From the NCBI RefSeq assembly GCF_026212465.1, contig NC_080056.1, positions 6,222,017-6,286,016 on the forward strand: a stretch of 64,000 nt of DNA, read 5' to 3'. A model generated the notes under the pieces. It worked only from the letters and a program-made list of their open reading frames with translations. It had not been told where the DNA came from and made no database searches. The DNA comes from Amaranthus tricolor (lineage: Eukaryota; Streptophyta; Magnoliopsida; Caryophyllales; Amaranthaceae). Of the stretch, positions 48,601 through 61,492 are shown piece by piece. Both the position numbers and the translations under genes were made by a program. Within the stretch, counting starts at the first letter, position 1, and every line of letters starts with the position of its first letter.

Positions 48601-50999
48601 AAGAAGTCACATAATAATTATAATGATTTAAAAGAACAGGCCCTGGTGTTAAGTTTCTTACTAATCACCTAAAAGCTGAATTCACAAAATAATCAGGGTT
48701 AAGATTGAAAGAACACAACTCCCTTAACTGTCTTATTGATCTCCAATTCAAAGAGCATCATTAACCCTTTAAAAGCAGAAGACAGGAAAACACAAAAACA
48801 ACCCCAGTGGTGCTGCCAGACAAACACCAATAAAATGCACCTGGAATCTGGAGGAGTAGCTACAGAATCAAGAATGGCCCTGTTTAGTTCTATCAACGAT
48901 CAAGGTGTACCAAATATTTTCCAAGGTATGGAGAAAGTTAGATCCTCAGAAGTCAGGTGCTAATATGATTTCATAAATGTGATATCAGTAATTCAGTATG
49001 GTGTGGAACGTAATAACTTGCAGATAATTAAACATATATGGAACAAGAATATGATTCCCGAAAGCAAAAATGGCTATCCCCTCCCCCCATCCCCACCCCA
49101 ACAAAGAATAAAGTGAACAGGAGATTCTGTTATAAACAAATCAACAAACAAAAAGATAATTTCTTTGTAAGGAAAAAGATTCTGTTATTCAATTATTTGC
49201 TTACTTTAAAATTGGATAAAAACAATGTTCTCAGGCTCTAAAGGAGGCACTATTCCTGATACAAGTGGCATCCTAATCAAAATCACATAGCCAATACAAA
49301 AAAACACATTCCAATGTATTAGAATAATGAAAAAGCTATTTTGAGGCTTTGTTTGAAGGGGCCGGGAAAAATCACCCCCCATACAATTCTTTTTGATGAA
49401 TTAACATGTCCCACGGAAATGACCATCATATTTTGCTTGACAATTTCTAAAAGGGAAAGAAAGAGAATCGGGAGGGGATTATGTGACCTTTGAATCATAC
49501 GCAGCTCTCAGATGCAATCTGGAACCCAGATGGCCTGAACCTTTAACCAGCGTGTTCTGCTCTTTCAAATTATAGTGGACAGAGAAGTTCCTTGTCAATA
49601 AGCCGAGTTCAGGCCGGAAGGTTTCAGTCTTTTTGTTATTCTGGTTTGATTAGCATAGGTGCCTTGTCAAATCCCAACTGAAGCTCAATAGGAACTTAAC
49701 TACTGTGCTTAGCATAAATTCATAGAGCATTTTATAACCACTGATTTCACAGCTCACAACACATTTCATGATCAGGTTCTATACACCAAGGTAAACATAA
49801 ATTAGATAGTTAGCCATGCGGCCTTGACTAGAGTAGATCCTGCAACACTCAATCTGTTATAGGCATCTCAGCATGAAGGAAACAAAAGCTATCTTACATT
49901 AAAACTCCTTAGCCCAAACTCCAATCTTCCCTAACAATTCATGACGAAAAACTTTATTGGCAATGAGCAGTTCAATCAACATTCTAAAAACTCCCTCCGT
50001 TTCATTAAATTTGACGCAATTTACATTTACATCTGTCCTCTTTCCTTCATTGGCTAAGGTCTCACATTTTTTAACCTCATCCGCAAATTCATTCTCTCTC
50101 CTCACCTCATCCATATAATTCTATCATCCACTTGTTTTTTATTCTCCAACAAAAACTCAGTAAAGTAACTCTATCTGTTCCTATCAGATTCAAAGGGACA
50201 AAGGAAATTATTAATAAAATTTCAACTTTTTGAATGAGGAAATTGCTCATCAGGTACTAGGAAATAGGAATCATAGTTAATTCTATTCTTTTCCTAAAAA
50301 AGGGGAAATTTACACGAAATAACGCCAAGTTCAAGCAATCCACAAAGTTAAAAAAATAGAATATACAATGATCAACTACCAAATTATGAGAAATATCATA
50401 ACATAAAGGGAAGAAATTTCATAAGACAGATAAAAAAAAAGCACATGCAACTAAAATTATCCAAAATCAAAATCGATATATTTCCAAAAAAGTAAACAAT
50501 TGAGGCTATAATTTAACTTTATCACATTCCAAAACAAAATGTAAACAGAAAAGACTAAAGAGAGGGAGACCTTGACATCATGGAAAGCTTTGAGTTTAAG
50601 ATTAGGACCAACATCAAGAAAACCTTTGACCAGAGCATTCTGCTCCTCAATGTCATAATGAAAAGCAAGATGTTTGGTAATAATGGCGACCTGAGGATCA
50701 GCAATTTCTCCTTTTGGATTATTCTGGAAAGATAATTTAAGCTTAGCGAAGCCATTGAAAAGTTTCGATGAAATTTTGTGGAAGAATATTGAACTGTCAC
50801 TGTCGAACTCAGTAGTAACTCTCAAAGGCGGCCTTTTCTGGAAAGAAAATAGTCCAAATGACGTCGTTTGTGGAGCAGATGAAGGTTTATCTGTAGACGG
50901 TGGAGGAGGAGGTGGAGGTGGTTGAGGTTGGAAAGAGGAAGGATCAGAGAAGAGGATTAGAGAATCTGTTTGAGCGTGAGGTTTAGATTGTGTCGCCAT
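45625..50999 (-). CDS. OEP37: Chloroplast outer envelope pore protein 37
   Basis: Six minus-strand exons: 50999-50571, 48237-48148, 47712-47542, 47162-47068, 46942-46822, 45756-45625. They join in frame to 345 aa, the size of known OEP37. The protein is a beta-barrel cation-selective channel of the chloroplast outer envelope. The N-terminus has a polyproline run (about 28-35), followed by TTEFDSDSSIFFHKISSKLF, a family landmark. Later landmarks are DPGYKIELAS, FKFPSGEVSLEEK, LRYSYK, SFAFKRRFGPSDK, GYDSEVRLGWASLW, and the end MFRVKKRWDI. No signal peptide is expected. I start at MATQSK. An in-frame ATG at 51059 would add 20 residues with no family support. Intron 1 (2.3 kb) hides an exon-like duplicate at 49488-49640. 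Confidence 0.96.
49488..49640 (-). other. Cryptic exon-like duplicate of OEP37 exon 1 end
   Basis: A 153-bp segment in OEP37 intron 1, on the gene's strand. It is bounded by CCAG before and GTCACA after, and is open for 51 codons. It reads PELGLLTRNFSVHYNLKEQN, then TLVKGSGHLGSRLHLRAAYD and SK. This aligns without gaps to exon 1 PQVAIITKHLAFHYDIEEQN...HDVK, with 17 identities over 42 residues, and with the donor at the same place after K. Both ends are phase 0, so inclusion between exons 1 and 2 would keep the frame and add two or more beta strands. It could be a decayed paralogue piece or an alternative exon. Upstream of 49640 the same frame soon meets a stop. Confidence 0.72.
49991..50206. 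mobile_element. Stowaway-like MITE (weak)
   Basis: The left end CTCCCTCCGTTTCATTAAAT is the standard plant Stowaway/mariner-type start. The right end TTCAAAGGGACAAAGGAA is a decayed inverse. TA duplications are not preserved. It lies in OEP37 intron 1. Confidence 0.5.
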
Positions 51000-51105
51000 T
51001 GATGAAGCTTGAAGGTAGTGGACAGAAGGAAACACTGAGCGAGGAAAGGATTGAAGCAAAGGAGATGAAACTTAAAAAAATAAATAATAAATTGATTAGA
51101 ATTTT

Positions 51106-51935
51106 GAAAAATTTACCCATAATAATCCAACTTATTCACGATTTTTTTATAATAATTCTAACTTATCGATTAACCATGAATAATCCTATGTATTGTATCA
51201 ATTTACCCGGAATGCTGTTGAATCCATTTTTACCTATTGTTCCGGTAAAGTTGCTGTAGCTTATGTTTAACCCAGCTTCATCATTTTACCATGAATTCTT
51301 TCCTCCATTAAAACCCACACCCCAAATTCTCCATTAAAACCGAAACAATCAGCAACAATCTCTGTTTTTTTTTTTATTTTTTTCATCTATCTCATGCTAT
51401 GAAGAGCATTACCACATCTCATTCTTCAACATCAAGAAGGTTAATTGCAATGGAAAGCCCTAAATGTGAATATGGTGTTCTAGCAAAATTGCAAACTGCT
51501 AGAAAAGGTTTTAAAGTTGGGCATTGATTTTATGGTTGTGGTCTTTGGCCTGTAAGTTATGGTTTAATTTTTGTAGTTATGATTTATTTTAGTAAAGTAA
51601 TTTAGTTTAGCTAATTTAGCAAAATTGCAAACTACTAGAAAAGGTTCTTCACTCACTGCTGCGTCGTCAATGGAATGGGAAGTAGAAACAACAATGAAGG
51701 AGATGGGTGGAAAGTAGAAACAACAATGGAGGAGATGGGTGGGAACTGGGAAGTCACTGCAAATGGAAAGTAGAGGTAATTAATGGGAAATCCCTGGAAT
51801 TAAACTTCAACCGGTTCCGGTTCACCCAACAGCACTTCGGGTAAATTGATACAAGGGATTATTCCTGGTTAATCGATAGTTGGCATTATTGTAGGAAAAT
51901 CGTGAATAGGTTGGATTATTTTAGGTAAATTTTTG
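51106..51935. mobile_element. Mutator-like element, family C, with captured gene fragment
   Basis: The arms of about 110 bp are inverted copies: left AAAAATTTACCCATAATAAT..., right ...GGATTATTTTAGGTAAATTT. They share CTTATTCACGAT-, TCGATTAACCA- and TCAATTTACCCG-type blocks. Flanks TAGAATTTT (51097-51105) and TAAAATTTT (51936-51944) are a 9-bp duplication with one change. The interior holds a GRF zinc-finger-like exon. A second family member is at 28115-28549. Confidence 0.78.
51399..51545 (+). pseudogene. GRF-type zinc-finger fragment inside Mutator-like element
   Basis: From the ATG at 51399 the frame reads serine-rich sequence, then PKCEYGVLAKLQTARKGFKV, a stop, and FYGCGLWP followed by GTAAGT. 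The spacing C-x2-G-x2-A...G-x-FYGCxxW fits the GRF zinc finger; the usual second Cys-containing segment would follow in a next exon. One in-frame stop disrupts it. The donor-like GTAAGT suggests genomic capture of an exon. Confidence 0.6.
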
Positions 51936-52802
51936 TAAAATTTTTTCCGATGACATATATTGAGCTAGGGACTCTTCCGGTGCTAACCATATTTATGGGT
52001 ATGAATTGTCGTTTTCATTTCCTACTCAGACCCTACTCATAGTCTTTACAAGAAAAATACACGGGTATAAGTACGATGATGATGATGAGTTGAGGTTAAA
52101 GAAAAAAAATTTAGAGGGATAGAGATTTTATTTCTAAAATAGACGGTCAGTTGAAGAACGGAAAGAGATAAAAAAGACATTGAAAATTTATCTAAGTTCT
52201 TTATGGAACTACATTTTTATTTTTAAGGTTCGTTAATTTTAAATATGAACTTATTCTTTCTCTTTGTCTTGAGAGTATAATACTTGCATGAATTTGATTT
52301 TTTGTCCCATTATTCAAAAAATTAGCAAGTATACATAGTATTATTGATTTTGGCTCAAAGTAATATTATTAACTTATTGTAAATCCAAATTCTCACTCTA
52401 TTGTCATTTAATTTATTTTCTCATAAAATAATTCACAGATTTTCAAGTGAAAAACAAAATAGATAGAAATATTGACACCATAATTTTACAAACAGTTAAA
52501 ATCAGTAATAGTATAAACGATTCTAGATTGTCTAACTTCAAAGTGAAGTTTGAATACTAAACCAATGTGAATGATATTTTGAAATACAAAAATGTGGTGT
52601 TACAAGAAATTTTTGAAGAATATTAACATTGTTTTGAGAAAATATTCTAACATTATAAGAAAACCAAACAAATGAAAATAATATAATAGTAATTTATTTT
52701 TTGTAATTTTTTAAAGAAATATTTTTAAAGGTGTGAAGAAGTAGTAGTAGTGAACCTATGCAAGTCAACTATTAATCACATCTTAGTAAATACTAAATAG
52801 TA

Positions 52803-53058
52803 CTCCCTCCTATTCAGCTGAACTGTCCCATTTGACTTTTCACACTTGCCGAGGCAACATTTTAACTCTTAATATCTCAAATTATGCTTAATTAAAAATT
52901 ATAAAAAGTTGATATTAATAATCCTTGTATTGAGACGAATCAAACAAGATCCCATATGACTATGTTTTAACTTATAGATTAAGAGTAAAATACAAATTAA
53001 GAGTGATAAGTGAATAGTGCCAAAAAAAAATGGAACAATTCAGCTGAATAGGAGGTAG
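52803..53058. mobile_element. Stowaway MITE with TA duplications
   Basis: CTCCCTCCTATTCAGCTGAA at the left, inverted as TTCAGCTGAATAGGAGG at the right, flanked by TA at 52801-52802 and 53059-53060. This is the classic 250-bp plant Tc1/mariner-type MITE. Confidence 0.88.
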
Positions 53059-53337
53059 TATCTAACTATCAAGGCGGCATGTAGTTCGCCTTTCCCGCCA
53101 GATTTGTCATTAATTTTCAGTAATTCTCGACCTCTTGATTTTTAAATTTTTAATGTCGTCAAAACCCATGAGTCAGAACTAATATTAGGTTTAATAATAT
53201 GATTTTATTTTTTTTTAAATAATCGTCACCTTAATGAACTAGCATCATTTTTATATGATATAGAGATTAAACAATTAAGTATAAGAAGTCAAACTCTAAG
53301 AGAAATAATGTATTTAGAAATTAGATATATTTAAATA

Positions 53338-53590
53338 CTTTTTCGTTTCAAAATATTTGCAATGTTTTTATTTTTATGCAGTCCAATGTATTAATTTAAT
53401 TTTTAATATCTCTAATCATATGTAATAAAAAATTATTAAAATTTAATATTGATAATCTTTGCAATAAGATGAATCAAACAAGATCTTACTTAACTATATT
53501 TTAACTTATAAATTTATAACTAATAACAAATTTAGAATGATGAATGAATAGTGTTATATTTCTAATATTAAATATTTAAAATGAAAAAAG
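53338..53590. mobile_element. Degenerate Stowaway-like MITE
   Basis: Begins CTTTTTCGTTTCAAAATATT after TA and ends GAAAAAAG before TA. The interior shares blocks with the 52803 element (AATATCT, GATGAATCAAACAAGATC, ATTTTAACTTAT). It appears to be an older member of the same superfamily. Confidence 0.65.
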
Positions 53591-54487
53591 TATAAAGTTA
53601 AAAAGAGGTGGAGTGATGTTTAAAAATAAAAATAAAAAAGTTTATTAAAATTGACCAAAAAATAAAACTAATTTATAGAGAGAGAAGAGTAAAGCATTTA
53701 CATCATGCGGGGGCGGATCCAAATAAAAAACGAATAATATCAATTTAAGTAAAACACATCTACTGAATTTTGATCCTCTGCCACATATGTAAAGGACAAT
53801 ATACTAACGAACTTATTTGAGGTATATTTACATGTATTATTTAATTTTGTTTTGAATTTAAGTTATTTAAGATATATTTACATGTAATATTTGATTTTCT
53901 TTTAAATTTAAATAATGTCAACTGACTTTAGTGATATTACACTAAATCCGCCACTATCGTCGCGTAGTGTCCAAATAATTTGGCAAATTGAGTTGAACAA
54001 ACATAGCAAGGTAAACACTAAGCTAATTTTTGCAGCCTTTGTTCCAACACTTATAAGTGAGGAAATGTTAACCCATTGACAGAATGAAACAATAGGCGTA
54101 AAAGAGAAAGGGTTACTTACAAGTTACAACTTAAAAGTTACAAACATGCAAGTACATAATGAAAAGCTTTTCTTTCAAATTTGTACATATACATTAAATA
54201 AATTTAAGATTATTCAATTTTACTTTTTGTTTTACATTTTCTTTCATTTTTGCTTCTCGGTAATTAAGAGGGAAACGCGCTTTTATAACAAGAAATAGAC
54301 GCAACACGTTATTTCCCGGGGATCAAAGGATTAATCACAATTATGGGTTATAAGCAAAACTCACAGCTTGCTGTAAAAACCAAGAATGCTGCAAAAACTC
54401 CCCCTTCACAAGCTTCAAGCACTCGGCACACAGCCCCACACCAACAAAAGAAGTTCACACGACTCAAAAAATTGTCGGGTAATTTTT
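53591..54487. other. Non-coding flank downstream of LARP6
   Basis: AT-rich sequence with no convincing gene. The last ~200 bp before 54488 are probably the LARP6 3' UTR. Confidence 0.5.
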
Positions 54488-57400
54488 TTATGTTGAATTA
54501 ACAGCAGCTGGCTTCCCTCGTCCCATGGAGAATCCTCTAGTTCCATCAGGCATACGAGGGCCGGGAGGTTGTTGCTTTGCTAAAATAGGATGCTCGCCGT
54601 TGATTGCATTATTCACAGGTGGTGATCCCACATGATGCGCCCTATTATTCTGTTGGTGATTATGATGGCCCCTGCCACGACCCTTTCCACGACCCCGATT
54701 ACGGCCCTTTTTCTGGCCACCCTCTTTTTCCACGTTTAGTTCCTCCAACTGTTCAATGACAGAAAACAATCATTACCAAGGTCCCAAACAAAGCTCAGTA
54801 AACACAATTCTTCTGAAAAGAGTTACAAATATGGAAAACAGATAACGGTTCATATCACTTCAGAATCCACTTTATCAGTACAACTGCTATAAGCTACTTG
54901 ATCAAAACATCGACTGAAGACCATATAATATGAAAATTTAACATTTGCAAACCACCTCAAGAATACAATGGCAAACGCTTAACAAAATGATACAAGGGAG
55001 ACAAATTTGTACAATTTAAGATCTTACATACAGTTATGTGAATACCAATGACAATGCATCATTTTTAGGGTACAACTATAACTTTAGTTCTTACCCTTTT
55101 AGGTTTAGGGGGGAAAGGACACTCAATCGGCTATTAAACCCTTGCATTTAAGCATTCCTCTAGTGAAAGCAAGCAGAGGAAGCTCAAAGGATTGCATTTT
55201 TGTTAACCAGCACACTGAAACATTGAAATTTAGATAATTAAAATTTTTGTTAACCAGCACAGTAAACACTGGAATACCCACCGTCCAAACTTATGGAAAC
55301 AAGAATAGTTCGACAGAAAATACTAGGTAGATGACGGATGACTACAGGAAATTTAGATGGTTTGGTCACAAAAATCTATACATTTCCTCAATCCCCAAAA
55401 AAGAGTGTAAATTTGTTGTTATTCACATTAGATCAAGTATTATCACATTTACACATAAAAATGCTACAAGGTGATCAACACAGCTCCAGCTCTAGGAAGG
55501 GTAGGATTGGTCAACTGTGCACATCCTTACCCTGCGGTAGCGTGTAACGAACATTTCAAACAATAATAACAGTGTTTCCGGAAAATCTACAACAATGTCA
55601 GAGCCTAATCCCAAAAGATTAGGGCCAACTTTTTTCCACAGGTCAATGATGAAAATTGGAAATTAAAGACTTTCTTCGAAAAATACAAAGGGGAAAAAAA
55701 ACCAGAGTCCATACATCCGGTTGTCTGGATAGTGATCAGTCCCATAATATAGTACATGGGAATATAGCTTTATAACAAGAGAAGGGAACTTACATGCTCA
55801 TGAGAATGGATATCAGGCTGTCCTGAAAAGTCTTCTGATTGCTTCTCATTCTGCTTTTGCTCAGATGTGGATGCATACTCTTCACATGTGCCTTCACCTT
55901 CATTTACAGATTTTTTCCCTCGTACTTGAAAAGTTTTAGACTGGCCAAAAATATATAAACCAAGTTCATCAGCAAACAATATTAAGCATAAAAATTCATT
56001 AAATCAAATGGAGAAATCCAAAATTTGAAACAAAAATCACAAAGGATAGTGAAATAGAAGTTTTCACCCTTTAACTAGCAGATCATTCATCTACATTGTG
56101 AATGGTCTTATAGCAAAGCTTTCTTTATACAGAAATCCAACAAAAATTTAAAAAACTGAGATCATGAAACTACAAAGTGTTCTTTTGAATCCCAGGTGTT
56201 TTCAGAGCCCAACAATAGAAGTGCATAAAGAAAAATGTACCCCGTGTTTCAGCAGCGGGCGAATTTTTAGGCCATTCCTCCAGTCATCCTCTTCATTCAG
56301 CTCAGTAATCTGAATATGATGCAAAGGTTAAAAGTTCTCATTTATATCCTTCAAGCGTCGTACAAGTTGAAAATAGTAAACTGTATGAGAGAAACAGAAG
56401 CTAAAAAATATACGTACAGCTTTCTCAGCCAACTCAACAGATTCGTATTCCACAAATGCATGCACCTACACAACAGCAATTAAATACTAATCAGAAACTG
56501 TCATTGGATCTGAAAAGTAACAAGTCATTTAACCCTTCATGGACCGAGACCATTAAAGTTAGTTTTGAACAGATTTCACATCATTTAGGGCCAATGTACT
56601 TTCCAATGTTTACCTAATTCCAGAAACCTTAAATACTGACTTAATAAATTATTAACAATATAAAAGGGAGACAAATTCTACATATGAACCCATAATGTTA
56701 GGATTTAGGCTTCGACATTGTTTTAATCTAAAAAATCATTTTAAATTTCAAAAGAATATCTCCCAAACCCTCCCCTAGTTGTCGAACACCTCTCCCACCA
56801 CCCCTTCCTACCTCAGACCCTCCTATGTAAGAATCTTTAGGCCAACAGGATCTCAAGAAGAGCTCGCTAGGGGAGAGGAAGGACTGTTTGGGATAGAAGG
56901 GTCGCAGGCAGCTCGAAAGAGGAATAAGAGGATGGCTGTGGGCTGGGGAAGGAATGAGCGGAGTGTCAGGCATTCATGCAAGAAGGGGAGAGAGTTTGAA
57001 ATTTTTTCAGACAACTGGGAAAGGGAGGGAAGGCTGGTGTGGGAGGAGAGTCAGCTACGTAGATGGTCAGTCGGATTTGACCCAAAGGGTCATAGATATA
57101 TTATTATTTGCAAGTCTTTCTTGGGTTGAAGGACTCTTTGGCCACATCTTCCTTTATGGGGATAGTTAACCATCTTTCATCCTTCTCAAGACCGTGATCA
57201 TAGTTTCTTTGAGCGGAATACTGATGCGTAGGGTCATTCAGGTTTTTGGGTCAGATCAAAATTTGTCAAGTCTACTGCCAAGTTCAAAATTTCTTTTCAT
57301 GGGTGCTGGGAAGAGCGATTCTAAAGTAGCACCCACAGTTTGACGTTTAATGAAAAAGGCACAAATGGGAGTGAGTAAACTGCAATTTCTGTTCATTGCA

Positions 57401-60400
57401 TAACCACAAAGTGCCTGATTACCTTGTTGCATGAGAGTCCATTATCAGCTTTTGATGGCCTAGATGCTGAAGAAGCAACATTATTTGTAGGTTGAGGCTG
57501 ACACGTACGAATACTCTTCACACTAGGTTAAAAAAGATAAAACTTAAGAAAACCAATATAAAAACAACAGTAGCAACAAAGAAAATATAGTTATAATGTT
57601 ATATGGTCCAATTAAATAAAACAATACCTAATTTAGGGCCCCATTATCGTTTTTTGTTCCTAGTTTTCAATTTTTCTTAAAACTATAACCAAAAATAGGA
57701 AATAACTAAAGTGGTTTTCACTTTTTATTACCAGTTTTCAAAATCATCATGTTCCTAACAAATTTGACTGTTTTTTATTCATTATAGGACATATATCATA
57801 TGACTTTGAAAATCAAAAAACCACAAAACCACAGTGAACGGGCGCTTAACTTTGGAGGATATGTTACACTTCTAGTAAAAGCTAAACCTCTAATGCTATG
57901 TTTGATGGAAATGTATACTTGAGTGCCTTGTGTTTGTCATCAAATTTATCTCAAAATATGTTCTTAGGTAAATTTTGTTATGCCTAACTCGCGCAATTAT
58001 AGATGAAATACAAAGTGTGGATGCAGAAATACTTTCCGCAGAATTCTCAACATATGAATAATTAATTCATTAAAACCAGGTTAACAATTACTATTACTCT
58101 CTAAGTTCTATTTCGTTCTTCAAAATTAGAGTGTATAATAATAAACAATCTTCAATGCAAAGATTTTTTCTATTAAATATTAGCAAACAATTCTATAATT
58201 AGAACTTTTTTTTCTACAACTGATCCACTTATGAAACAGAACAATACCTCCCTACAGTTGAGAAAACCTTCATGAGATTCTGGTGACAATGATCCTCCGG
58301 CAAATTTTCAGCCACGATTATACGAGACTAATACATTAATGCAAACAAATTGGGTGTCAAAGAAAGTTATCTGCACACAGTGTTATGATTTGCTACAAAA
58401 TGTGGAAAGTATATGAACACAATTCTTAAGGCAGCTCTTTGTGATTTGTCAGGAGGTTTATTTAATTAATTGGTATGAACTTTAAGACAGCAATTTATCA
58501 TAAATCATAATTAACTGATTTGGGCTTATAAATATAAATATTGAAAATGACGATCACAAAGAGGCACATTACAAAACCAATTTGCTGCATACAGTTTTAG
58601 CATATTCACCTCCCAAAACTGAACAATACAACTACTGTGTGTGATTTCCTAGTAACAAAAGATTACATCTATTCAGATATTTAAGATAAGATCAATAAGG
58701 TAAAGGAGATAAACAGTGGGGAAGCAAATTCTTAAATGTCCACATCAATTTACATGTATTTCTACCCTTTACTGTTGCCTCATTTGGAATTGATTGGGTA
58801 TTGGGGACAAATTTGGTTCTATAGCTGGAAATTCAATTTGTTTGGGGGTTTTTAACTTGTTTTTTCAGAATTTGCTTACCTAGTATGACTTTAATTTACA
58901 ATTTTTTTTCTCATCAGGTTATTATTTCAAAGAAAGAAGTGCAGATTATTTTTTATTTTATGCTAAAATCAGTATATATTCTTCACAGAAACATAAAAGA
59001 AACGAAAACCAAAGATATTGATTTCAGAATGAAAATGGCAAACAGGAAAAAGAGATAAGCAACACATGGAAGGTCAAAAAGCAAGGAGAGACGGATCAGG
59101 TATGCATATGCATATTGCATAGTCTTTCTTTTTCTCTTGCATCATCGTGTTTTTTTCTTCGATGAGCTCTGTCTTCTGTTCTTTTTTTTTTTTTCCTTTT
59201 TTTCTTCTTGTCCTCTTCTAATCTAGGATTTGACATTGGGTTCACTTGATTTGCTGATTTGTGTGAATTGTGTCAATAGAAAATTGTGTTTGGAAATGGA
59301 TCCAAACATACTGAATTATAATTCCAACTCGGGGAGGAACAAATTAGGTGACACTGCTACCTTCTCCTAGTCCCAACAATAAGTGCATAAGAAAGAGAAA
59401 TCAAAGCTATCACTAGGGAAAAATCAAAAGAACCACATCCTCAATTTTATTTGGACTATCCTCATCTCACAAATAATTTGATAGAAAACAACATTTAAGA
59501 GCTGGGAACAAACATTTGGTCAAACCACAGCTTGACCACCAGATCTAATCTGGTACCCACAAATTAGAACACATAAATGCAGTTGAACTTGCAGGAAAGA
59601 GCAATGCCTGCAGAAACTGGATAAAAGCACATATGCCTTTACCCATTCTTTCTAGAATCCAATATCAAAAATATATGTATATCTCAATCATATAAAGAAA
59701 ACTTGTACACACAAAGAAATAAAAGAATTTCATACTTGTAACTCTTCCATATCAGACCCAGTAAGAGGATGTACACGTTTTACTTTCTTCCCATCTTCAC
59801 TCACTATCTGAAGAGGCATGTAAACAAGAAATATCAATATGAAATAGGGTGGTGAGATTAGAATATCATACAACAGTAAACACTGAATAAACCTGAAATT
59901 TAAAAACCATGATAATGTCAAACAAGTGCCCACAAAAGAAGGGAAACTCGCGAGAGATACAAGAACGACTTACAAGCTTCGTTGACTTTTTAAGTACAGC
60001 TGCAAGCTGAGAATTACTGCTTATGAGAGCCTTAATCTTCTTAAAAGATGCAACCACCGAGATTGGCACTAGAAATGAATTATAGACATGAAAAAGTTAC
60101 AAATGCAAGATGCGTTAACAGAAGCAATGCCAAAGTCTTAGTACTAACAAATAGGGTCGGTTATATCAAAACAAATCAACCAAAGAAATCAATGGTAACA
60201 ATGATTATACTATATCTAACTCTATCCAATACTAATCTATGACTAAGAAGTGGAAGATACTTCATTAAAGCAAAAATAATTAAAAGAATGTTTCGAACAA
60301 AATTCTACAACACACAAACAGCCAAGGATTGTCGATTTTGAAAAAAAAAATGAAGCGGACGAAAAAACATGATGTATTTAAAGAAATTTTCCATCATTCA

Positions 60401-60573
60401 TAGCCCAAACACCCAAGTTTTAAGTGAAGCCTTCATTAAAAGAAATTACTTGATAAATAGAACATATAATATGAAGGTAGAAAAATTATACCAAATCCTT
60501 CAGGATCCTTATTGATGAACTTTATTAGATGATCAGTGGTAGCCAGGTTCACATCACTGAAGTAATACTCCAC
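54488..60573 (-). CDS. LARP6A: La-related protein 6 (5' exon missing from window)
   Basis: Nine exons on the minus strand: 60573-60492, 60068-59974, 59807-59736, 58327-58248, 57522-57423, 56465-56418, 56309-56241, 55940-55794, 54748-54488. They join in frame to 317 residues plus stop. The visible part starts inside the La motif (VEYYFSDVNLATTDHL, then FVPISVVASFKKIKAL). It continues with KRVHPLTGSDMEEL and an RRM (RNP2 IIVAENLPEDH, RNP1 VHAFVEYESVELAEKA), an acidic linker, an RG-rich basic stretch (GRNRGRGKGRGRG), and a C-terminal GPRMPDGTRGFSMGRGKP motif of LSA/SUZ-C type. The family binds RNA, often poly(A)-related or structured 5' regions. The N-terminal exon ending just before VEYYFSD was not found up to 64000; it probably lies beyond the edge. 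Paralogue assignment (6A) is tentative. Confidence 0.93.
55592..55630 (+). repeat. SINE 3'-type motif in LARP6 intron
   Basis: CAATGTCAGAGCCTAATCCC then AAAAGATTAGGGCCAAC resembles the module at 11343-11400. A fainter version is at 60122-60165. Confidence 0.4.
56760..57330 (+). other. GC-rich fragment of probable LINE or captured gene
   Basis: Inside LARP6 intron sequence, this block is far richer in G than its surroundings. A plus frame (56779-57129) is open for 116 codons and includes GREFEIFSDNWEREGRLVWE followed by RRWSVGFDPKGHRYI. It resembles unnamed N-terminal segments associated with plant LINEs, but I cannot name it. The frame breaks after 57130. Confidence 0.4.
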
Positions 60574-61492
60574 CTAAAGATGGTTTCATTTGTTAGGTTA
60601 TTGGTAACTCAGGACAAAGAGAAATGTTGTAAGATGCGTATAGAATCAAAATATTTTGTTCAAAGACTTAAGCCTAAAATATAAGATGAGATTACTAAAA
60701 ACAAATGAATTCAACTTCTGCAAGTTGGAATAAAAACAAACTATGACTGATGACAAAAGATTGCGCATAACCATTAGACTAATGGAATGGCATATCGGAT
60801 ATCAAGAATGTTTCTTAATAACCACATTGCATATTCCCACTGCATTACAATCTGAAACCCCTTGCCTTGAAAAAAATTATGTTTGTTGTTACCCTCAGTT
60901 AATGTATCATACCTATGAAGAAGCAATTATCTTTCCCATCTTAGCTACTTGGCAACAGCAGAAAAACAAAAATGTGAATAAATGAACAAGAAATGAAGAG
61001 TGTCACTGTCATATTCAAGTACGGAGTAGCCAGTGTTAACAAAACTGAAATCAGTGACAACCAATCATTGCAACTTGCAAGAGTAAGTTGTCCTTGAATC
61101 CATCCCATGTAAAGATTCCTAAAGATCCTTAGTATTAACACCCAGCTCAGTGTATGTGCACTCAACCAAGGCTCCCCTTTCTCTACTTCCAACAAATTAA
61201 AAAAAGGTTTACTTCTATCTAGTCTTTGGAAACCAAGGAAGTGAAGAACAAAACTCTGAATCTAGGCATCAAGTGTAATCCATGCCCAAGATCATTACAA
61301 TATCACCAAGTATCTATGAGAGCCATAGTGCAAAAACAAGGCTACGCCACCGTATTTTAGCCTATCACTAATCTCCAACTATAAGAAAAATCCTCCCAAA
61401 AAATATTAAAAACTAGGTGCAAGCAAGCTTAAACAGAAAAAATTTTGAAATAAACATTTCCCAACATAAACATCCCCCAATTGTGAATCGAG

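Noticed and set aside
50997..51059. Upstream in-frame ATG of OEP37 at 51059
   Set aside because: The added 20 residues have no family match; the MATQSK start gives the usual length. It cannot be excluded without transcript data.
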